Notes: generated from the sequence alone by a model not told the origin. 64,000 nucleotides of DNA from Gallionellaceae bacterium (GCA_019753125.1 JAIELH010000031.1:1-64000), one strand, 5' to 3'; positions 7,833 through 17,218 are shown, numbered from the stretch's first letter. Made by a program: numbers and translations.

Positions 7833-9347
7833 ATGCGTTTATTCCGTTTCATTAAAATCATCTTTGTAGGGCTGCACTTCGGCCTGGACGAATTTCTGCT
7901 GACCCATGCGCTGGTGCGCTGGCTGCGCTCGCTATTGAACATATTGGTATTCTGGCGCAGCGCTTCCCAGCCGCGTGCCGTGCGGCTGCGCCTGGCGCTG
8001 GAAAACCTCGGCCCGATCTTCGTCAAAATGGGGCAGATGCTCTCCACAAGGCGCGACCTGATGCCGGCCGATATCGCCGATGAACTGGCCAGGTTGCAGG
8101 ATCGCGTGCCGCCCTTCCCCTCCGCGCAGGCGATCGCGATACTGGAAGCCACCTATCGCAAGCCGCTGCGCGAAGTCTTCCAAAGCTTCGAGGAAACGCC
8201 GGTCGCCAGCGCGTCGGTCGCGCAGGTGCATTTCGCGGTGCTGCCGGACGGGCGCAATGCGGCGGTAAAAATCCTGCGCCCCGGCATCTCGCGCGTGATC
8301 GAACACGACATCGCGCTGCTGAACATCTGCGCCGACCTGATCGAGTGGCTGTGGGAGGACGGAAAGCGCCTCAGGCCGCACGCAGTGGTGGGCGAATTCG
8401 AGAAAATCCTGCGCGACGAACTCGACCTGATGCGCGAGGCGGCGAACGCCAGCCAGCTCAGGCGCAACTTCGCGAATTCTCCGCTGCTGCTGGTTCCGGA
8501 AATGTACTGGGATTATTGCGCCGCCGATGTGATGGTGATGCAACGCATGTATGGCACGACCGTCACCCAGGTGGGGGCATTGATCGCGGCAGGCATCGAC
8601 ATCCCGAAGCTGGCCGCCAACGGCGTCGAAATATTCTATACGCAGGTGTTCCGCGACGGGTTTTTCCATGCCGACATGCACCCCGGCAACGTCCAGGTGG
8701 CGGCAGACGGCCGCTATATCGCGCTGGATTTCGGCATCATGGGCACGCTCAACGACATCGACAAACATTACCTCGCGCAGAACTTCATCGCGTTTTTCCG
8801 CCGCGATTACAAGCGCGTCGCCGAGGTGCATATCGAGTCCGGCTGGGCGCCCGCCGGGACGCGGCTGGACGAACTGGAAGCCGCGATTCGCACCGTGTGC
8901 GAGCCGATTTTCGACAAGCCGCTGCGCGAAGTCTCGTTTGGCCGCGTGTTGCTGCGCCTGTTCCAGACCTCGCGCCGCTTCGGCATCGAAGTGCAGCCGC
9001 AACTGGTATTGCTGCAAAAAACCTTGCTGAACATCGAGGGTCTCGGATTGCAACTCGATCCGGAACTGGATTTATGGAAAACCGCCAAGCCGTGGCTGGA
9101 ACAGTGGATGAGCGAACAGGTCGGCTGGCGCGGCTTCGTCAAGATGCTGCACGCAGAGGCGCCGCATTATGCGACACTGCTGCCGCAACTGCCGCGCCTG
9201 ATGCACCATTATCTGGCAGACGACGCCGGCAAGCGCAACGATGAAATGCTGCGTCAGCAACTGGCACAACAGAAACGCCGCAACGACCTGCTGCTCACGA
9301 TTGCGGGCATCTTGCTGTTACAGTTTATCTGGATGATGCTCTGGTGA
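7833..9347 (+). CDS. ubiB: Ubiquinone biosynthesis protein UbiB (ABC1/ADCK kinase-like)
   Basis: UbiB is a membrane-bound atypical kinase-like ATPase needed for ubiquinone synthesis. The 504-aa product shows the KxGQ motif ([16 protein letters not shown]), the Ala-rich loop motif ASVAQVH, the invariant Lys in AAVKILRPG, and the catalytic and metal motifs DMHPGN and LDFGIMG. A hydrophobic C-terminus ([19 protein letters not shown]) anchors it. Length and order match full-length UbiB. Confidence 0.95.
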   Translation: MRLFRFIKIIFVGLHFGLDEFLLTHALVRWLRSLLNILVFWRSASQPRAVRLRLALENLGPIFVKMGQMLSTRRDLMPADIADELARLQDRVPPFPSAQAIAILEATYRKPLREVFQSFEETPVASASVAQVHFAVLPDGRNAAVKILRPGISRVIEHDIALLNICADLIEWLWEDGKRLRPHAVVGEFEKILRDELDLMREAANASQLRRNFANSPLLLVPEMYWDYCAADVMVMQRMYGTTVTQVGALIAAGIDIPKLAANGVEIFYTQVFRDGFFHADMHPGNVQVAADGRYIALDFGIMGTLNDIDKHYLAQNFIAFFRRDYKRVAEVHIESGWAPAGTRLDELEAAIRTVCEPIFDKPLREVSFGRVLLRLFQTSRRFGIEVQPQLVLLQKTLLNIEGLGLQLDPELDLWKTAKPWLEQWMSEQVGWRGFVKMLHAEAPHYATLLPQLPRLMHHYLADDAGKRNDEMLRQQLAQQKRRNDLLLTIAGILLLQFIWMMLW

Positions 9348-9363
9348 TTTACTTCAGTGTTTT

Positions 9364-10128
9364 TCAGGCGAAGAACCCGCTGTCCCACAACTCTTCGGTC
9401 AACGCCAGATAGTCCGAAGCCCCCAGGCTGTGCGGCGCAAAGTCGAACACATCTCTGCCGTGCATCGGGCTGGTTGCAAGCGCGGCATTTTCGCCGATGC
9501 GCGTCTTGCACAATAAATCGCCGTAACGCTCCCCGAGCTTTTCGTAAATATCATGCGCCATCTTGCGCCGCGCATCGAAGCGCGTCACGACGATGCGCCG
9601 TTCGAATTTGCGGTTGAGCTTGCGCTCCAGCGCGTTGAGCGCGCTATCCAGACGGTGCACCCCTTGCAGCGAGAGAAAGTCCGCCGAGACCGGAATCAGC
9701 ACACGGTCGGTGGCCAGCATCGCATTCAGCGTCAGTACGCCGAGCATCGGGCAGCAATCGATCAGGATCGGCGCACCGGTCAAGGCCAGCTCGTCACGTA
9801 GCCCGTTCTTCAGCATTGTCGCGGCTTTGGGATCGCTGCCGAATAGCGCGTCGATCTTGGCGAGTTCCAGCGAGGCAGTGATGATCGGCCAGCCGCGCGT
9901 GCTTTCCTGCATCAGGCAAGAGAGCGGGGTCTGCTGGTTGAAGAATGCCGCTACGCTGGCGTCCGCCGTGGTTTTTTTCGCGCCGCTGGACAGCGTCAGA
10001 TGCCCCTGCGGGTCCATGTCCAGCGCGATCGGCGATTGCTGGGCGATATCGAGCGCAGCTGTCACGTTCAGACAGGTTGTGGTCTTGCCTACGCCACCTT
10101 TTTGATTGAATACGGCGATGACCGCCAT
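9364..10128 (-). CDS. ParA-family ATPase
   Basis: The 254-aa product has the deviant Walker A FNQKGGVGKTTTCLN, Walker A' ALDMDPQGHLTLS and Walker B PILIDCCPMLG of the ParA/Soj partition ATPases. No parB partner is adjacent, so it may serve positioning of a protein or another cargo instead of plasmid-type partition. The start codon lies only a few bases after the stop of a duplicated glmS tail, and the GGAG in that tail sits at Shine-Dalgarno distance from the parA ATG. Confidence 0.85.
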   Translation of the reverse strand: MAVIAVFNQKGGVGKTTTCLNVTAALDIAQQSPIALDMDPQGHLTLSSGAKKTTADASVAAFFNQQTPLSCLMQESTRGWPIITASLELAKIDALFGSDPKAATMLKNGLRDELALTGAPILIDCCPMLGVLTLNAMLATDRVLIPVSADFLSLQGVHRLDSALNALERKLNRKFERRIVVTRFDARRKMAHDIYEKLGERYGDLLCKTRIGENAALATSPMHGRDVFDFAPHSLGASDYLALTEELWDSGFFA

Positions 10129-10132
10129 TGAC

Positions 10133-10175
10133 CTACTCCACTGTTACCGACTTGGCGAGATTTCTCGGCTTGTGG
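10133..10175 (-). repeat. glmS 3'-tail copy 3 ([12 protein letters not shown] plus stop)
   Basis: Read on the minus strand, this segment encodes [13 protein letters not shown] followed by TAG, identical in protein to the end of glmS but with different codons. The stop is five bases before the parA start, and its GGAG can serve as the parA ribosome binding site. Confidence 0.85.
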
Positions 10176-10244
10176 TTCCGACCGCCCTGCGGGCTTAACT
10201 TGCCATGCAAGTTAGTCTCCACCGCAAGCCCCGCGCCAAGCCGC

Positions 10245-10287
10245 TCACTCAACCGTGACCGACTTGGCAAGATTGCGTGGCTTGTGG
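10245..10287 (-). repeat. glmS 3'-tail copy 2 ([12 protein letters not shown] plus stop)
   Basis: On the minus strand this encodes [13 protein letters not shown] then TGA. About ten base differences from the real glmS end are all synonymous, apart from the first residue. The spacers that follow copies 1 and 2 are also similar (GGCTTGCGG, CTAAC...GTTAAG), so tail and spacer form tandem units of about 112 and 127 bp. Confidence 0.85.
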
Positions 10288-10371
10288 CTCTGGCCGGGGC
10301 GTTGCCCCTTAACGTTCGCCCTGCTCACGTTAGCCTGCGCCGCAAGCCGGATTTACCATCCGATCTGCCCA

Positions 10372-12198
10372 TTACTCCACCGTCACGGATTTGGCGAGGT
10401 TTCTCGGCTTGTCCACATCGGTTCCCTTTTGCAATGCTACGTAATATGCCAGCAGCTGTAGCGGGATGGTGTGCAGAATAGGGCTCAAATACCCTGCATG
10501 TTCGGGCATTTGCATGATGTGTATGCCTTCGGCTGCCTTGATATGGGTATCGGCATCGGCAAACACGTACAGCTCGCCGCCGCGCGCGCGCACTTCCTGC
10601 AAATTGGATTTCAGCTTTTCCAGCAGCGCGTCGTTCGGCGCGACCGAGATCACCGGCATGTCATTGTCCACCAGCGCCAGCGGGCCGTGCTTGAGCTCGC
10701 CGGCCGGATAGGCCTCGGCGTGGATGTAGGAGATTTCCTTGAGCTTCAGCGCACCCTCGAGCGCGATCGGGTAATGCAGGCCGCGCCCGAGGAACAGCGC
10801 ATGGTGTTTGTTGACGAAGCGCTCGGCGAGCTTGGCGATGTGCGGCTCCAGTTCCAGCACCTTCTGCACGGCGCTCGGCAAATGGCGCAGCTCGTGCAGA
10901 TGCTGCTGCTCCTGTGGCGCGCTCAGGCGGCCGCGCTGTTTGGCCAGCACCAGCGTCAGCAGGAACAGCGCGGCGAGCTGCGTCGTGAACGCCTTGGTCG
11001 ATGCGACGCCGATCTCCGGCCCGGCGCGCGTCAGCAGGCGCAGCTTGCACAGCCGCACCAGCGCGCTTTCCGGCACGTTGCAAATCGCCAGCGTGTGGCT
11101 GTGCCCGAGCGCCTTGGCGTGGTTCAGCGCGGCCTGGGTGTCGGCGGTCTCGCCGGATTGCGAGATTACCACCACCAGCGTCTTCGGGTCAGGGACGCTG
11201 GTGCGATAGCGGTATTCGCTGGCGATTTCGACGCAGCAGCGGATGCCGGCGATTTCTTCCAGCCAGTGGCGCGCCACCAGCCCGGCATGATGGCTGGTGC
11301 CGCATGCCAGGATCATGATGCTGTCGATGCCGGCAAACGTCGCCGCCGCCTCCGCGCCAAAAATGCCCGGTATCAGCGACTGGCTGTTGCACACCGATTC
11401 GAGCGTGTTCGCCAGCGCCTGCGGCTGCTCGTGGATTTCCTTCTGCATGTAGTGGCGGTATTGCCCGAGCTCGACGCTCTCGTTGCTCAGCTCGCTGGTT
11501 TGCACCGCGCGTTCCACATGGTTGCCGACCGCATCGAAAATCCGGTAGCCGTTCCGCCCCAGCTCGACCACGTCGCCTTCTTCGAGATACACCACCTGGC
11601 GCGTCACCGGCAACAGCGCGGATACATCCGAGGCGATGAAATGCTCTCCGCTACCGACACCGAGCAACAATGGACTGCCGCGCCGCGCACAAATCAGTTG
11701 ATCGGGATTGTCCGCCGCGATCACGCCGATGGCGTAAGCGCCAACAAGTTCGGCAAGCGCGGCCTGGGTTGCCGCCAGCAGATCGTTGCCGCGCGCGTAA
11801 TGGCTGTGGATCAGGTGCGCGATGACTTCGGTATCGGTATCCGACGTGAATAGGTAGCCCCCGGCAGTCAGGCGGGTGCGCAACTCCTCGTAATTTTCGA
11901 TGATGCCGTTATGCACCACGGCGATCAGATCGTTGCTCAGGTGCGGGTGGGCATTGCGCTCGCTCGGCACGCCATGCGTCGCCCAACGGGTATGGGCAAT
12001 GCCGAGCTGCCCCTGCGTCGCGGCGCTTCTTAGCGCGAGCTCGGCCACCCGCCCGGTGCTGACGACACGCGTCAGTTTTGCGCCCTGCCCGACCACCAGC
12101 CCGGCCGAGTCATAGCCGCGATATTCGAGGCGTTGCAGCCCCTCCAGCAAGATCGGCACGATGTTGCGTTGCGCTACTGCACCTACGATTCCGCACAT
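10372..12198 (-). CDS. glmS: Glutamine--fructose-6-phosphate aminotransferase
   Basis: GlmS makes glucosamine-6-phosphate from fructose-6-phosphate and glutamine, the entry step to UDP-GlcNAc. The 608-aa product has the catalytic Cys right after Met ([10 protein letters not shown]), the glutaminase motif [13 protein letters not shown], two SIS domains ([20 protein letters not shown]) and the C-terminal [13 protein letters not shown]. It follows glmU on the same strand with a gap of about 70 bp. Directly downstream lie two extra copies of its last 39 bases, which is the region that attTn7 elements recognise in other bacteria. Confidence 0.97.
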   Translation of the reverse strand: MCGIVGAVAQRNIVPILLEGLQRLEYRGYDSAGLVVGQGAKLTRVVSTGRVAELALRSAATQGQLGIAHTRWATHGVPSERNAHPHLSNDLIAVVHNGIIENYEELRTRLTAGGYLFTSDTDTEVIAHLIHSHYARGNDLLAATQAALAELVGAYAIGVIAADNPDQLICARRGSPLLLGVGSGEHFIASDVSALLPVTRQVVYLEEGDVVELGRNGYRIFDAVGNHVERAVQTSELSNESVELGQYRHYMQKEIHEQPQALANTLESVCNSQSLIPGIFGAEAAATFAGIDSIMILACGTSHHAGLVARHWLEEIAGIRCCVEIASEYRYRTSVPDPKTLVVVISQSGETADTQAALNHAKALGHSHTLAICNVPESALVRLCKLRLLTRAGPEIGVASTKAFTTQLAALFLLTLVLAKQRGRLSAPQEQQHLHELRHLPSAVQKVLELEPHIAKLAERFVNKHHALFLGRGLHYPIALEGALKLKEISYIHAEAYPAGELKHGPLALVDNDMPVISVAPNDALLEKLKSNLQEVRARGGELYVFADADTHIKAAEGIHIMQMPEHAGYLSPILHTIPLQLLAYYVALQKGTDVDKPRNLAKSVTVE

Positions 12199-12270
12199 AT
12201 TTAGAGTCCTGTGAAGGGGGAAGAGTGAAGGGAGAAGGGAGAAAAACGCAAAGTTCTCATTTTGTATTTT

Positions 12271-13629
12271 TCACTTTTTTGTTGGATGTTTCCAGCCCTT
12301 GATCGTCATCTGCTTGCTGCGCGACAGCGTCAACTCGCCCTCGGGCGCATCCTTGGTGATCGTCGAACCCGCGCCGATAACTGCACCCTTGCCTACCGTC
12401 ACCGGTGCGACCAGTTGCGTGGCCGAGCCGATGAACACGTCGTCCCCGATGATCGTGCGGTGCTTGTTCGCGCCGTCGTAATTGCAGGTGATCGTGCCCG
12501 CGCCGATGTTGGCGCGGCTGCCGACCGTGCTGTCGCCGATGTAGCTGAGATGGTTGGCCTTGCTGGCCTGCGCGATCTCGCTGTTCTTGACCTCGACGAA
12601 ATTGCCGATGTGCACCTCATCGTGCAGCCGGGTGCCGGGGCGCAAACGTGCATAGGGGCCAATAATGCAGTTGTCGCCTATTTCGCTGCCGTCGATATGG
12701 CTATACGGGGCGACGCTAGTGCCTTCGCCGATAGTGGCGTTGCGGATCACGCTGTAAGCGCCCACCCGCACGTTGTCGCCGAGCCGCACCTCGCCCTCGA
12801 AAATGCAGCCGACGTCGATCTCGACATCGCGCCCGCAATTCAGCTTGCCGCGCACATCAATGCGCGCCGGGTCGGCCAGCGTGACTCCTTGCGCCAGCAA
12901 GCGCTCCGCCTCGACCTGCTGCCAGGTGCGCTCCAGCACCGCCAGTTGCGCCTTGCTGTTGATGCCGTGGATCTCCCATTCGTGGGCGGGCTGCACGGTA
13001 TGTACCGCGATGCCCTGTTGCACCGCCATGCCGACAATGTCGGTCAGATAGTATTCGCCCTGCGCATTGTTGTTGCCCAGCTTCGCTAACCAGTTGCGCA
13101 ATGCCTGGGTCGGCACGAGTATGACCCCGGTGTTCACCTCGCGTATTTCGCGCTGTTCCGGCGTCGCATCCTTTTCCTCAACAATGCCCATCACGTCGCC
13201 CTGCGCATCGCGCACGATACGGCCATAGCCGGTGGGGTTGCCCAGATTAACGGTCAGCAGCACCAGCCCCGTGCCCGCCTGCTGCATCTGATGCAACGTG
13301 CTCTGCTGAATCAGCGGCACATCGCCAAACAACACCAGCGTGTTACCCTCGCCACCGAGATGAGGCATCGCCTGCTGCACCGCGTGCCCGGTGCCGAGTT
13401 GCGGTTCCTGAATGACAAATTTGGCGGAATAGTGCCGCAGCGCCTGCGGCACCGCCTCGCCGCCGTGCCCGTACACGACGCACACCTGCTGCGGCTGCAA
13501 CGCGATCGCGCAATCCAGCACATGCTGCACCAGCGGCTTGCCCGCCAGCGCGTGCAGCACCTTGGGCTTCTCGGAGTGCATCCGCGTGCCCTTGCCGGCG
13601 GCGAGGATGACGATATTCAACGGGGTCAT
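12271..13629 (-). CDS. glmU: Bifunctional UDP-GlcNAc pyrophosphorylase / GlcN-1-P acetyltransferase
   Basis: GlmU acetylates glucosamine-1-phosphate and then forms UDP-GlcNAc. The 452-aa product has the nucleotidyltransferase motif [26 protein letters not shown] and EVNTG in the N-terminal half. A left-handed beta-helix hexapeptide region ([38 protein letters not shown]) forms the C-terminal half. It lies just upstream of glmS, so both steps of UDP-GlcNAc supply are co-oriented. intI follows upstream on the same strand with 63 bp between them. Confidence 0.97.
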   Translation of the reverse strand: MTPLNIVILAAGKGTRMHSEKPKVLHALAGKPLVQHVLDCAIALQPQQVCVVYGHGGEAVPQALRHYSAKFVIQEPQLGTGHAVQQAMPHLGGEGNTLVLFGDVPLIQQSTLHQMQQAGTGLVLLTVNLGNPTGYGRIVRDAQGDVMGIVEEKDATPEQREIREVNTGVILVPTQALRNWLAKLGNNNAQGEYYLTDIVGMAVQQGIAVHTVQPAHEWEIHGINSKAQLAVLERTWQQVEAERLLAQGVTLADPARIDVRGKLNCGRDVEIDVGCIFEGEVRLGDNVRVGAYSVIRNATIGEGTSVAPYSHIDGSEIGDNCIIGPYARLRPGTRLHDEVHIGNFVEVKNSEIAQASKANHLSYIGDSTVGSRANIGAGTITCNYDGANKHRTIIGDDVFIGSATQLVAPVTVGKGAVIGAGSTITKDAPEGELTLSRSKQMTIKGWKHPTKK

Positions 13630-13692
13630 GTTCGGCTTTCTGAAGATGGCGGATTATAAACAAAAGCAGCTATCAGCACGCGCGACTTGCAA

Positions 13693-14670
13693 CTACCGGT
13701 CCAGCGGGCTGACCACGCCCCTGCCGCCCTTGTTCAATACATGGGTGTAGATCATCGTCGTCGAAACATCCGAATGCCCGAGCAGCTCCTGCACCGTGCG
13801 TATGTCGTAGCCGCCCTCCAGTAGATGCGTGGCAAAGGAATGGCGAAAAGTGTGTGGCGTTGCGGGTTTGTTCAGATCGGCATCACGCACCGCCTGTTTG
13901 ACGGCACGCTGCACCGCCTGATCCTGCACATGGTGGCGACGTATCTCACCACTGCGCGGATCCGCCGATAATTTTGCGGATGGAAACACATACTGCCAAC
14001 CCCATTCCTTTGCCGCATTGGGGTACTTACGTTTCAGGGCATTGGGCAAATACACCGCGCCATAGCCCTGCTGCAAATCCGCCTCATGCAGGCCGCGCAC
14101 CTTGGCCAAGTGCGCTTCCAGCGCCGCAGACAATGAGACTGGTAGCATCGTTACCCGATCCTTAAACCCCTTGCCATCCCGAATTAAAATCTCGCGGCGC
14201 TTGAAATCCACATCCTTCACCCGTAACCGCAGGCACTCCATGATGCGCATTCCCGTGCCGTAAAGCAGGCTCGCAACCAGCCAATGCGTGCCAGAAAGCC
14301 GCGACAAAACTGCCTGCACCTCATCACGATTCAATACCACCGGCAAACGCTGGGGAGCTTTTGCTTGTGCGACGTTATCCAGCCAAGGGAGCTCCAAGGC
14401 CAGCACCTCTTTATAGAGAAACAACAACGCAGATTTGGCTTGATTTTGTGTCGAAGCAGCCACTTTGCCATGCACTGCCAAATGCGTTAAAAACTGCTCC
14501 ACCTCCGCCGCTCCCAAATCACGCGGATGGCGCTTGCCAAAATGCAGCACAAAGCGTTTAATCCAATCCACATAAGCCTGCTCGGTGCGGATACTGTAGT
14601 GTTTGAGGCGAATCTTTCCGCGCACTTGATCGAGCAGTTTAAGCTCCAGTTTTTGTGTAGAATCTGGCAT
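13693..14670 (-). CDS. intI: Integron integrase IntI
   Basis: This 325-aa tyrosine recombinase inserts and excises gene cassettes at attI/attC sites. Catalytic residues are visible: Arg in [10 protein letters not shown], Lys in DGKGFKDRV, His-x-x-Arg in [14 protein letters not shown], His in [10 protein letters not shown] and Tyr in MIYTH. The integron-specific extra segment ([20 protein letters not shown], about residues 215-235) separates it from XerC/D. It is divergent from the cassettes, as in class 1 integrons. The start is 'cat' at 14668-14670. No frameshift is seen, so it may still be active. Confidence 0.95.
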   Translation of the reverse strand: MPDSTQKLELKLLDQVRGKIRLKHYSIRTEQAYVDWIKRFVLHFGKRHPRDLGAAEVEQFLTHLAVHGKVAASTQNQAKSALLFLYKEVLALELPWLDNVAQAKAPQRLPVVLNRDEVQAVLSRLSGTHWLVASLLYGTGMRIMECLRLRVKDVDFKRREILIRDGKGFKDRVTMLPVSLSAALEAHLAKVRGLHEADLQQGYGAVYLPNALKRKYPNAAKEWGWQYVFPSAKLSADPRSGEIRRHHVQDQAVQRAVKQAVRDADLNKPATPHTFRHSFATHLLEGGYDIRTVQELLGHSDVSTTMIYTHVLNKGGRGVVSPLDR

Positions 14671-14716
14671 TAGGATCAGGCATACCCAAGTTAAAGTTTT
14701 TTATTTGGAGTGATTG
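14671..14716 (+). other. Putative attI recombination region
   Basis: Between the intI start and the first cassette gene lies GTTAAAG (14690-14696), close to the core GTTRRRY. The first attC downstream starts with ATTTAAC, nearly complementary to the TTAAAG that would begin cassette 1; this supports 14690 as the insertion point. Confidence 0.5.
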
Positions 14717-14917
14717 ATGACCACCATTCAAGCAATAGAGCAAGCTGTTCAACAGCTACCTGCCCAAGAGTTGGCAGAGTTTCGCCGCTGGTTTGCCCAG
14801 TTTGATGAAGCGGCCTGGGATGCACAGATAGAAGCCGATGCCGCCGCAGGCAAGCTTGACGCACTTGCCACCGAAGCAGTATCTGAATACAGCAACGGCA
14901 AAGCGCGCGCGCTTTGA
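14717..14917 (+). CDS. Antitoxin-like protein, integron cassette 1
   Basis: This small acidic protein (66 aa from ATG 14717, preceded by TTTGGAGTGATTG) begins MTTIQAIEQAVQQLPAQELAEFRRWF and has the helical pattern common in antitoxins paired with RelE/ParE toxins. Its TGA overlaps the TTG start of the next ORF, indicating translational coupling. A role as antitoxin is inferred from size, position and partner. It is the first cassette after intI and so the most exposed to the integron promoter. Confidence 0.65.
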   Translation: MTTIQAIEQAVQQLPAQELAEFRRWFAQFDEAAWDAQIEADAAAGKLDALATEAVSEYSNGKARAL

Positions 14918-15174
14918 AACATTTTGCATCCTCAAAGTTCTGGCAGCGCTTTGATATGTTGCCAGCCAACATTCAGCAGCTTGCGCGCGATAGTTTTGCG
15001 CTGCTCAAACAAAACCCGTCGCACCCATCGTTACAATTCAAACCCATCAAGAACGGTGCCTTTCGCAGCGTTCGTGTCAGCCTGGGCTATCGCGCGCTTG
15101 GCGTTCCAATTGACCAAGGGGTGCAGTGGTTCTGGATCGGTAGCCACGCCGACTATGATAAGTTAATCAGTTGA
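14914..15174 (+). CDS. RelE/ParE-like toxin, integron cassette 1
   Basis: The 86-aa product starts MKHFASSKFWQRFDMLPANIQQLARDSF and ends in VQWFWIGSHADYDKLIS, the C-terminal pattern of RelE/ParE-superfamily mRNA-interferase or gyrase toxins (strand plus HxxYD). The start is TTG 14914 overlapping the TGA of the upstream antitoxin-like gene. The toxin function is inferred; the exact target cannot be told from sequence. Confidence 0.68.
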   Translation: MKHFASSKFWQRFDMLPANIQQLARDSFALLKQNPSHPSLQFKPIKNGAFRSVRVSLGYRALGVPIDQGVQWFWIGSHADYDKLIS

Positions 15175-15213
15175 ATCATGGTAGCTATAGAAATTTTAGG
15201 TAGCACTAAAATT

Positions 15214-15317
15214 ATTTAACCAACTGTAACTAAAGCGATTATGAGTTTTTATAAGCAAATAGGCAACCGCTTGATGCAATGTTTTGCGTCAAATAGGATG
15301 GCTACTTAACGTTAGAA
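15214..15317 (+). other. Putative attC 1 (long form)
   Basis: ATTTAAC at 15214 and GTTAGAA at 15311 bracket about 100 bp without a gene. The right core and the match between the left core and the attI-side bases support the call; the inner L boxes are weak, so this is the least certain attC. Confidence 0.45.
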
Positions 15318-15369
15318 CTTACCCTCCAGCGCGCCGATTACATTTTTTTCCACAGGAGTTGCTCTGTTC

Positions 15370-15726
15370 ATGGTCATCGAATCACGAATATTTTCAGTTG
15401 CTGATTATGCTCAACTATCGGAAGGTGAACCCATTCGCTCAGTTGTCCTCGAAACCACCGAGTCGGTGATTGTTGTTTGGCATTTACGACCCGGACAGGA
15501 AATTGCGGCTCATGTTCACCCGCATGGACAAGACACATGGACGGTTCTATCAGGTTCAGCAGAGTATTTTCAAGGCAACGGTATCGTATGCAACCTCAAG
15601 GCTAAAGAGGTCGCAGTTGCTAGGCCTGGTCAGGTGCATGGCGCAAAAAATGTTGGCTCGGAGCCTTTTGTGTTCGTCTCTGTCGTAGCATCTGGTAACG
15701 CTGGTTATGCTCTGGCTGAAAAATAG
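15370..15726 (+). CDS. Cupin-domain protein, integron cassette 2
   Basis: The 118-aa product is a single small cupin: LRPGQEIAAHVHPHGQDTWTVLSG matches cupin motif 1 (metal-binding His pair plus Gln/Glu), and AVARPGQVHGAKNVG matches motif 2 with its His. Such proteins bind a metal and act as small enzymes or sensors; the substrate cannot be told. ATG 15370 has CAGGAG upstream. It occupies the whole cassette between attC1 and attC2. Confidence 0.82.
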   Translation: MVIESRIFSVADYAQLSEGEPIRSVVLETTESVIVVWHLRPGQEIAAHVHPHGQDTWTVLSGSAEYFQGNGIVCNLKAKEVAVARPGQVHGAKNVGSEPFVFVSVVASGNAGYALAEK

Positions 15727-15753
15727 CACCCGATGCCTGAGCGCAAATGCCAA

Positions 15754-15814
15754 GTTCTAACCTTACAGTCAACTCGGACACGCCTACGGCGTGCCGGTTA
15801 CTTCCACGTTAGGC
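15754..15814 (+). other. attC 2
   Basis: GTTCTAAC at the left pairs with the TTAGAAC that begins this cassette (15312), and the right core is GTTAGGC. The middle ACACGCCTACGGCGTG forms the central hairpin. This is a typical 60-bp integron attC. Confidence 0.88.
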
Positions 15815-15821
15815 CAATATC

Positions 15822-16547
15822 ATGCTCAGGCTTGTTCTTATCGTCGGCGGTTCTGAGCTGGCACTCTTTGTCGCGACACGCCTCATCATCAGCCACTGGT
15901 CCGCGTGGGAGTGGCAACCCGAATTGCTGCGTACCGTTTGCCGGGCGGCCGAGACATTTGTCCTTTGGTATTTCTTCCGCAACGTCATCTTCTCCGGTGT
16001 CCCAAACATCGATGGCGTGCGCCATCCACGTTTCCTGGCCGCATTGGCTGTGATATTTGCCGTTCCGCTGCTTATTGGCAATTGGGCCTCTTTCATGGGG
16101 CCATTCACCCGAGCAGTCTTCGCCGCCACTAGCGTAGTGGTTGGGGTCCATGAGGAGTTCTTGTTCCGTGGAATCATTCAAAACGTTATTGAAAGACACT
16201 TGGGAACGCTCAAGGCAATCGGAATCACTAGCGCCGTAATGACCGTCTGGCACCTTGGCGCGTTGCCGCTCAACTTCTTCAATTTCTGGCAGGTCTTTGC
16301 CCTAAGCACCGTATCCGGCCTTATCTATGCTGCTACGCGCAGCATCTGGCTTGTCGTTGCCGAGCATGCAGCATACGACGCTATCTGGTCAGTAACACCG
16401 GCGCTTGCTACGCCGCTGGAATGGCACTGGGGTTCGTTGCTGTTGCTTGTGGCTCTCTTACTTACTTGGTCCTGGGCGCGGTCCGCCTATTGGCCTAACC
16501 CTGCGGTGCAGGGGACGCTGCGCGATAAAGCCGCGCAGCGCCCCTGA
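15822..16547 (+). CDS. CPBP-family intramembrane metalloprotease, integron cassette 3
   Basis: The 241-aa membrane protein has the family motif EEFLFRGIIQN (about residue 110) followed by VMTVWHLGALPLNFF (His) and VVAEHAAYDAIW (His), the three conserved blocks of CPBP (Abi/CAAX-type) proteases. Several hydrophobic segments are visible. The ORF starts 13 bp inside the cassette with no strong ribosome binding site. Its last 15 or so residues (NPAVQGTLRDKAAQRP) are encoded by the attC itself. In bacteriocin clusters such proteins give self-immunity; here the role is unknown. Confidence 0.85.
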   Translation: MLRLVLIVGGSELALFVATRLIISHWSAWEWQPELLRTVCRAAETFVLWYFFRNVIFSGVPNIDGVRHPRFLAALAVIFAVPLLIGNWASFMGPFTRAVFAATSVVVGVHEEFLFRGIIQNVIERHLGTLKAIGITSAVMTVWHLGALPLNFFNFWQVFALSTVSGLIYAATRSIWLVVAEHAAYDAIWSVTPALATPLEWHWGSLLLLVALLLTWSWARSAYWPNPAVQGTLRDKAAQRP

Positions 16548-16561
16548 CCTCCACGTTAGGC
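16493..16561 (+). other. attC 3
   Basis: GGCCTAAC at the left is complementary to TTAGGCC at the cassette start (15809), and the right core is GTTAGGC. GGGGACGCTGCGCG and CGCGCAGCGCCCC form the stem. Confidence 0.9.
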
Positions 16562-16564
16562 CTC

Positions 16565-16594
16565 TTGATGCCATAAGGCACACAGGTGTATTAT
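16565..16594 (+). promoter_or_regulatory. Cassette-borne sigma-70 promoter, cassette 4
   Basis: TTGATG and TATTAT are spaced by 18 bp. The predicted start is within a few bases of the ATG at 16602, and no Shine-Dalgarno is present, so the toxin mRNA may be leaderless. Confidence 0.5.
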
Positions 16595-16601
16595 TCTCCG
16601 C

Positions 16602-16880
16602 ATGAAACCTGTGAACTGGAATACCGAGAAAAATATCCGCCTCAAAGCAGAACGAGGCGTATCTTTTGAGGAAGTGCTATCTGCCATGTCAAATAGCGGT
16701 CTTCTTGTCGTGCTGGATCACCCGAACACAGATCAATACCCGAACCAACGCATGTTTGTGGTTCGTATTCGTGGCTACGCTTATCTGGTGCCGTTTGTGG
16801 AGACGAAACAAGAGGTCTTCCTAAAAACGATCATCCCCAGCAGGAAAGCCACTCGCATCTATCTTGATGAGGAGCGTTGA
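16602..16880 (+). CDS. BrnT-like toxin, integron cassette 4
   Basis: The 92-aa product resembles the BrnT fold: W-N-x-E-K-N near the N-terminus, RGVSFEEVLSAM, a central strand LVVLDHP, MFVVRIRGYAYLVPFV, and a terminal IIPSRKATRIYL matching the BrnT 'ARKAT' block. BrnT toxins are RelE-like RNases. The next gene starts one base after its stop and encodes the antitoxin. A near-identical copy is at 19051. BrnT assignment is by pattern only. Confidence 0.68.
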   Translation: MKPVNWNTEKNIRLKAERGVSFEEVLSAMSNSGLLVVLDHPNTDQYPNQRMFVVRIRGYAYLVPFVETKQEVFLKTIIPSRKATRIYLDEER

Positions 16881-16881
16881 A

Positions 16882-17205
16882 ATGGACAAAGAAAGAAAAC
16901 TTGAGGAAGAAATTCTGGCCTCTTTTGAAAGAGGTGAATGGCAGCCTTCTCCAAAAGGCAAAAGTGAAATTGCACGTTTTGCAGCAATGGCCTCTGCTTC
17001 TCTGGCGAAAGACAAGAGGGTCAATATTCGCATCTCTTCTCGCGATCTTGATGACATTCAGGCCAAGGCCGCAGAAGAGGCGATTCCTTATCAAACACTG
17101 ATGTCCAGCGTCCTTCACAAGTACGTTACCGGACGTCTTGTGGAGCCATCGCCAAGCCTAACCCGACATTCAACCCGGACTCCGCAAAAGCGCGGAGCCG
17201 GTTAA
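16882..17205 (+). CDS. BrnA/CopG-like antitoxin, integron cassette 4
   Basis: The 107-aa product has a charged N-terminus (MDKERKLEEEILASFERGEW) and a ribbon-helix-helix core (VNIRISSRDLDDIQAKAAEEAIPYQTLMSSVLHKYVTG), as in antitoxins that bind DNA and cap the toxin. ATG 16882 follows the toxin stop (TGAAATG). The last 20 or so residues (SLTRHSTRTPQKRGAG) are encoded by the attC, so this tail is a by-product of cassette structure. Confidence 0.75.
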   Translation: MDKERKLEEEILASFERGEWQPSPKGKSEIARFAAMASASLAKDKRVNIRISSRDLDDIQAKAAEEAIPYQTLMSSVLHKYVTGRLVEPSPSLTRHSTRTPQKRGAG

Positions 17206-17218
17206 TTCCACGTTAGAA
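17156..17218 (+). other. attC 4
   Basis: GCCTAAC at the left matches the TTAGGC cassette start; the right core is GTTAGAA. The stem is GGACTCCGC/GCGGAGCC. It is almost identical to attC 8. Confidence 0.9.

Noticed and set aside
10128-10481. 117-aa plus-strand ORF across the glmS tails
   Set aside because: It consists of the reverse of the tail repeats; the coding sense is on the minus strand.
10471-11853. 460-aa plus-strand ORF
   Set aside because: It is the antisense of glmS; the translation is Arg/Gln/His-rich without domains, a known artefact of high-GC genes.
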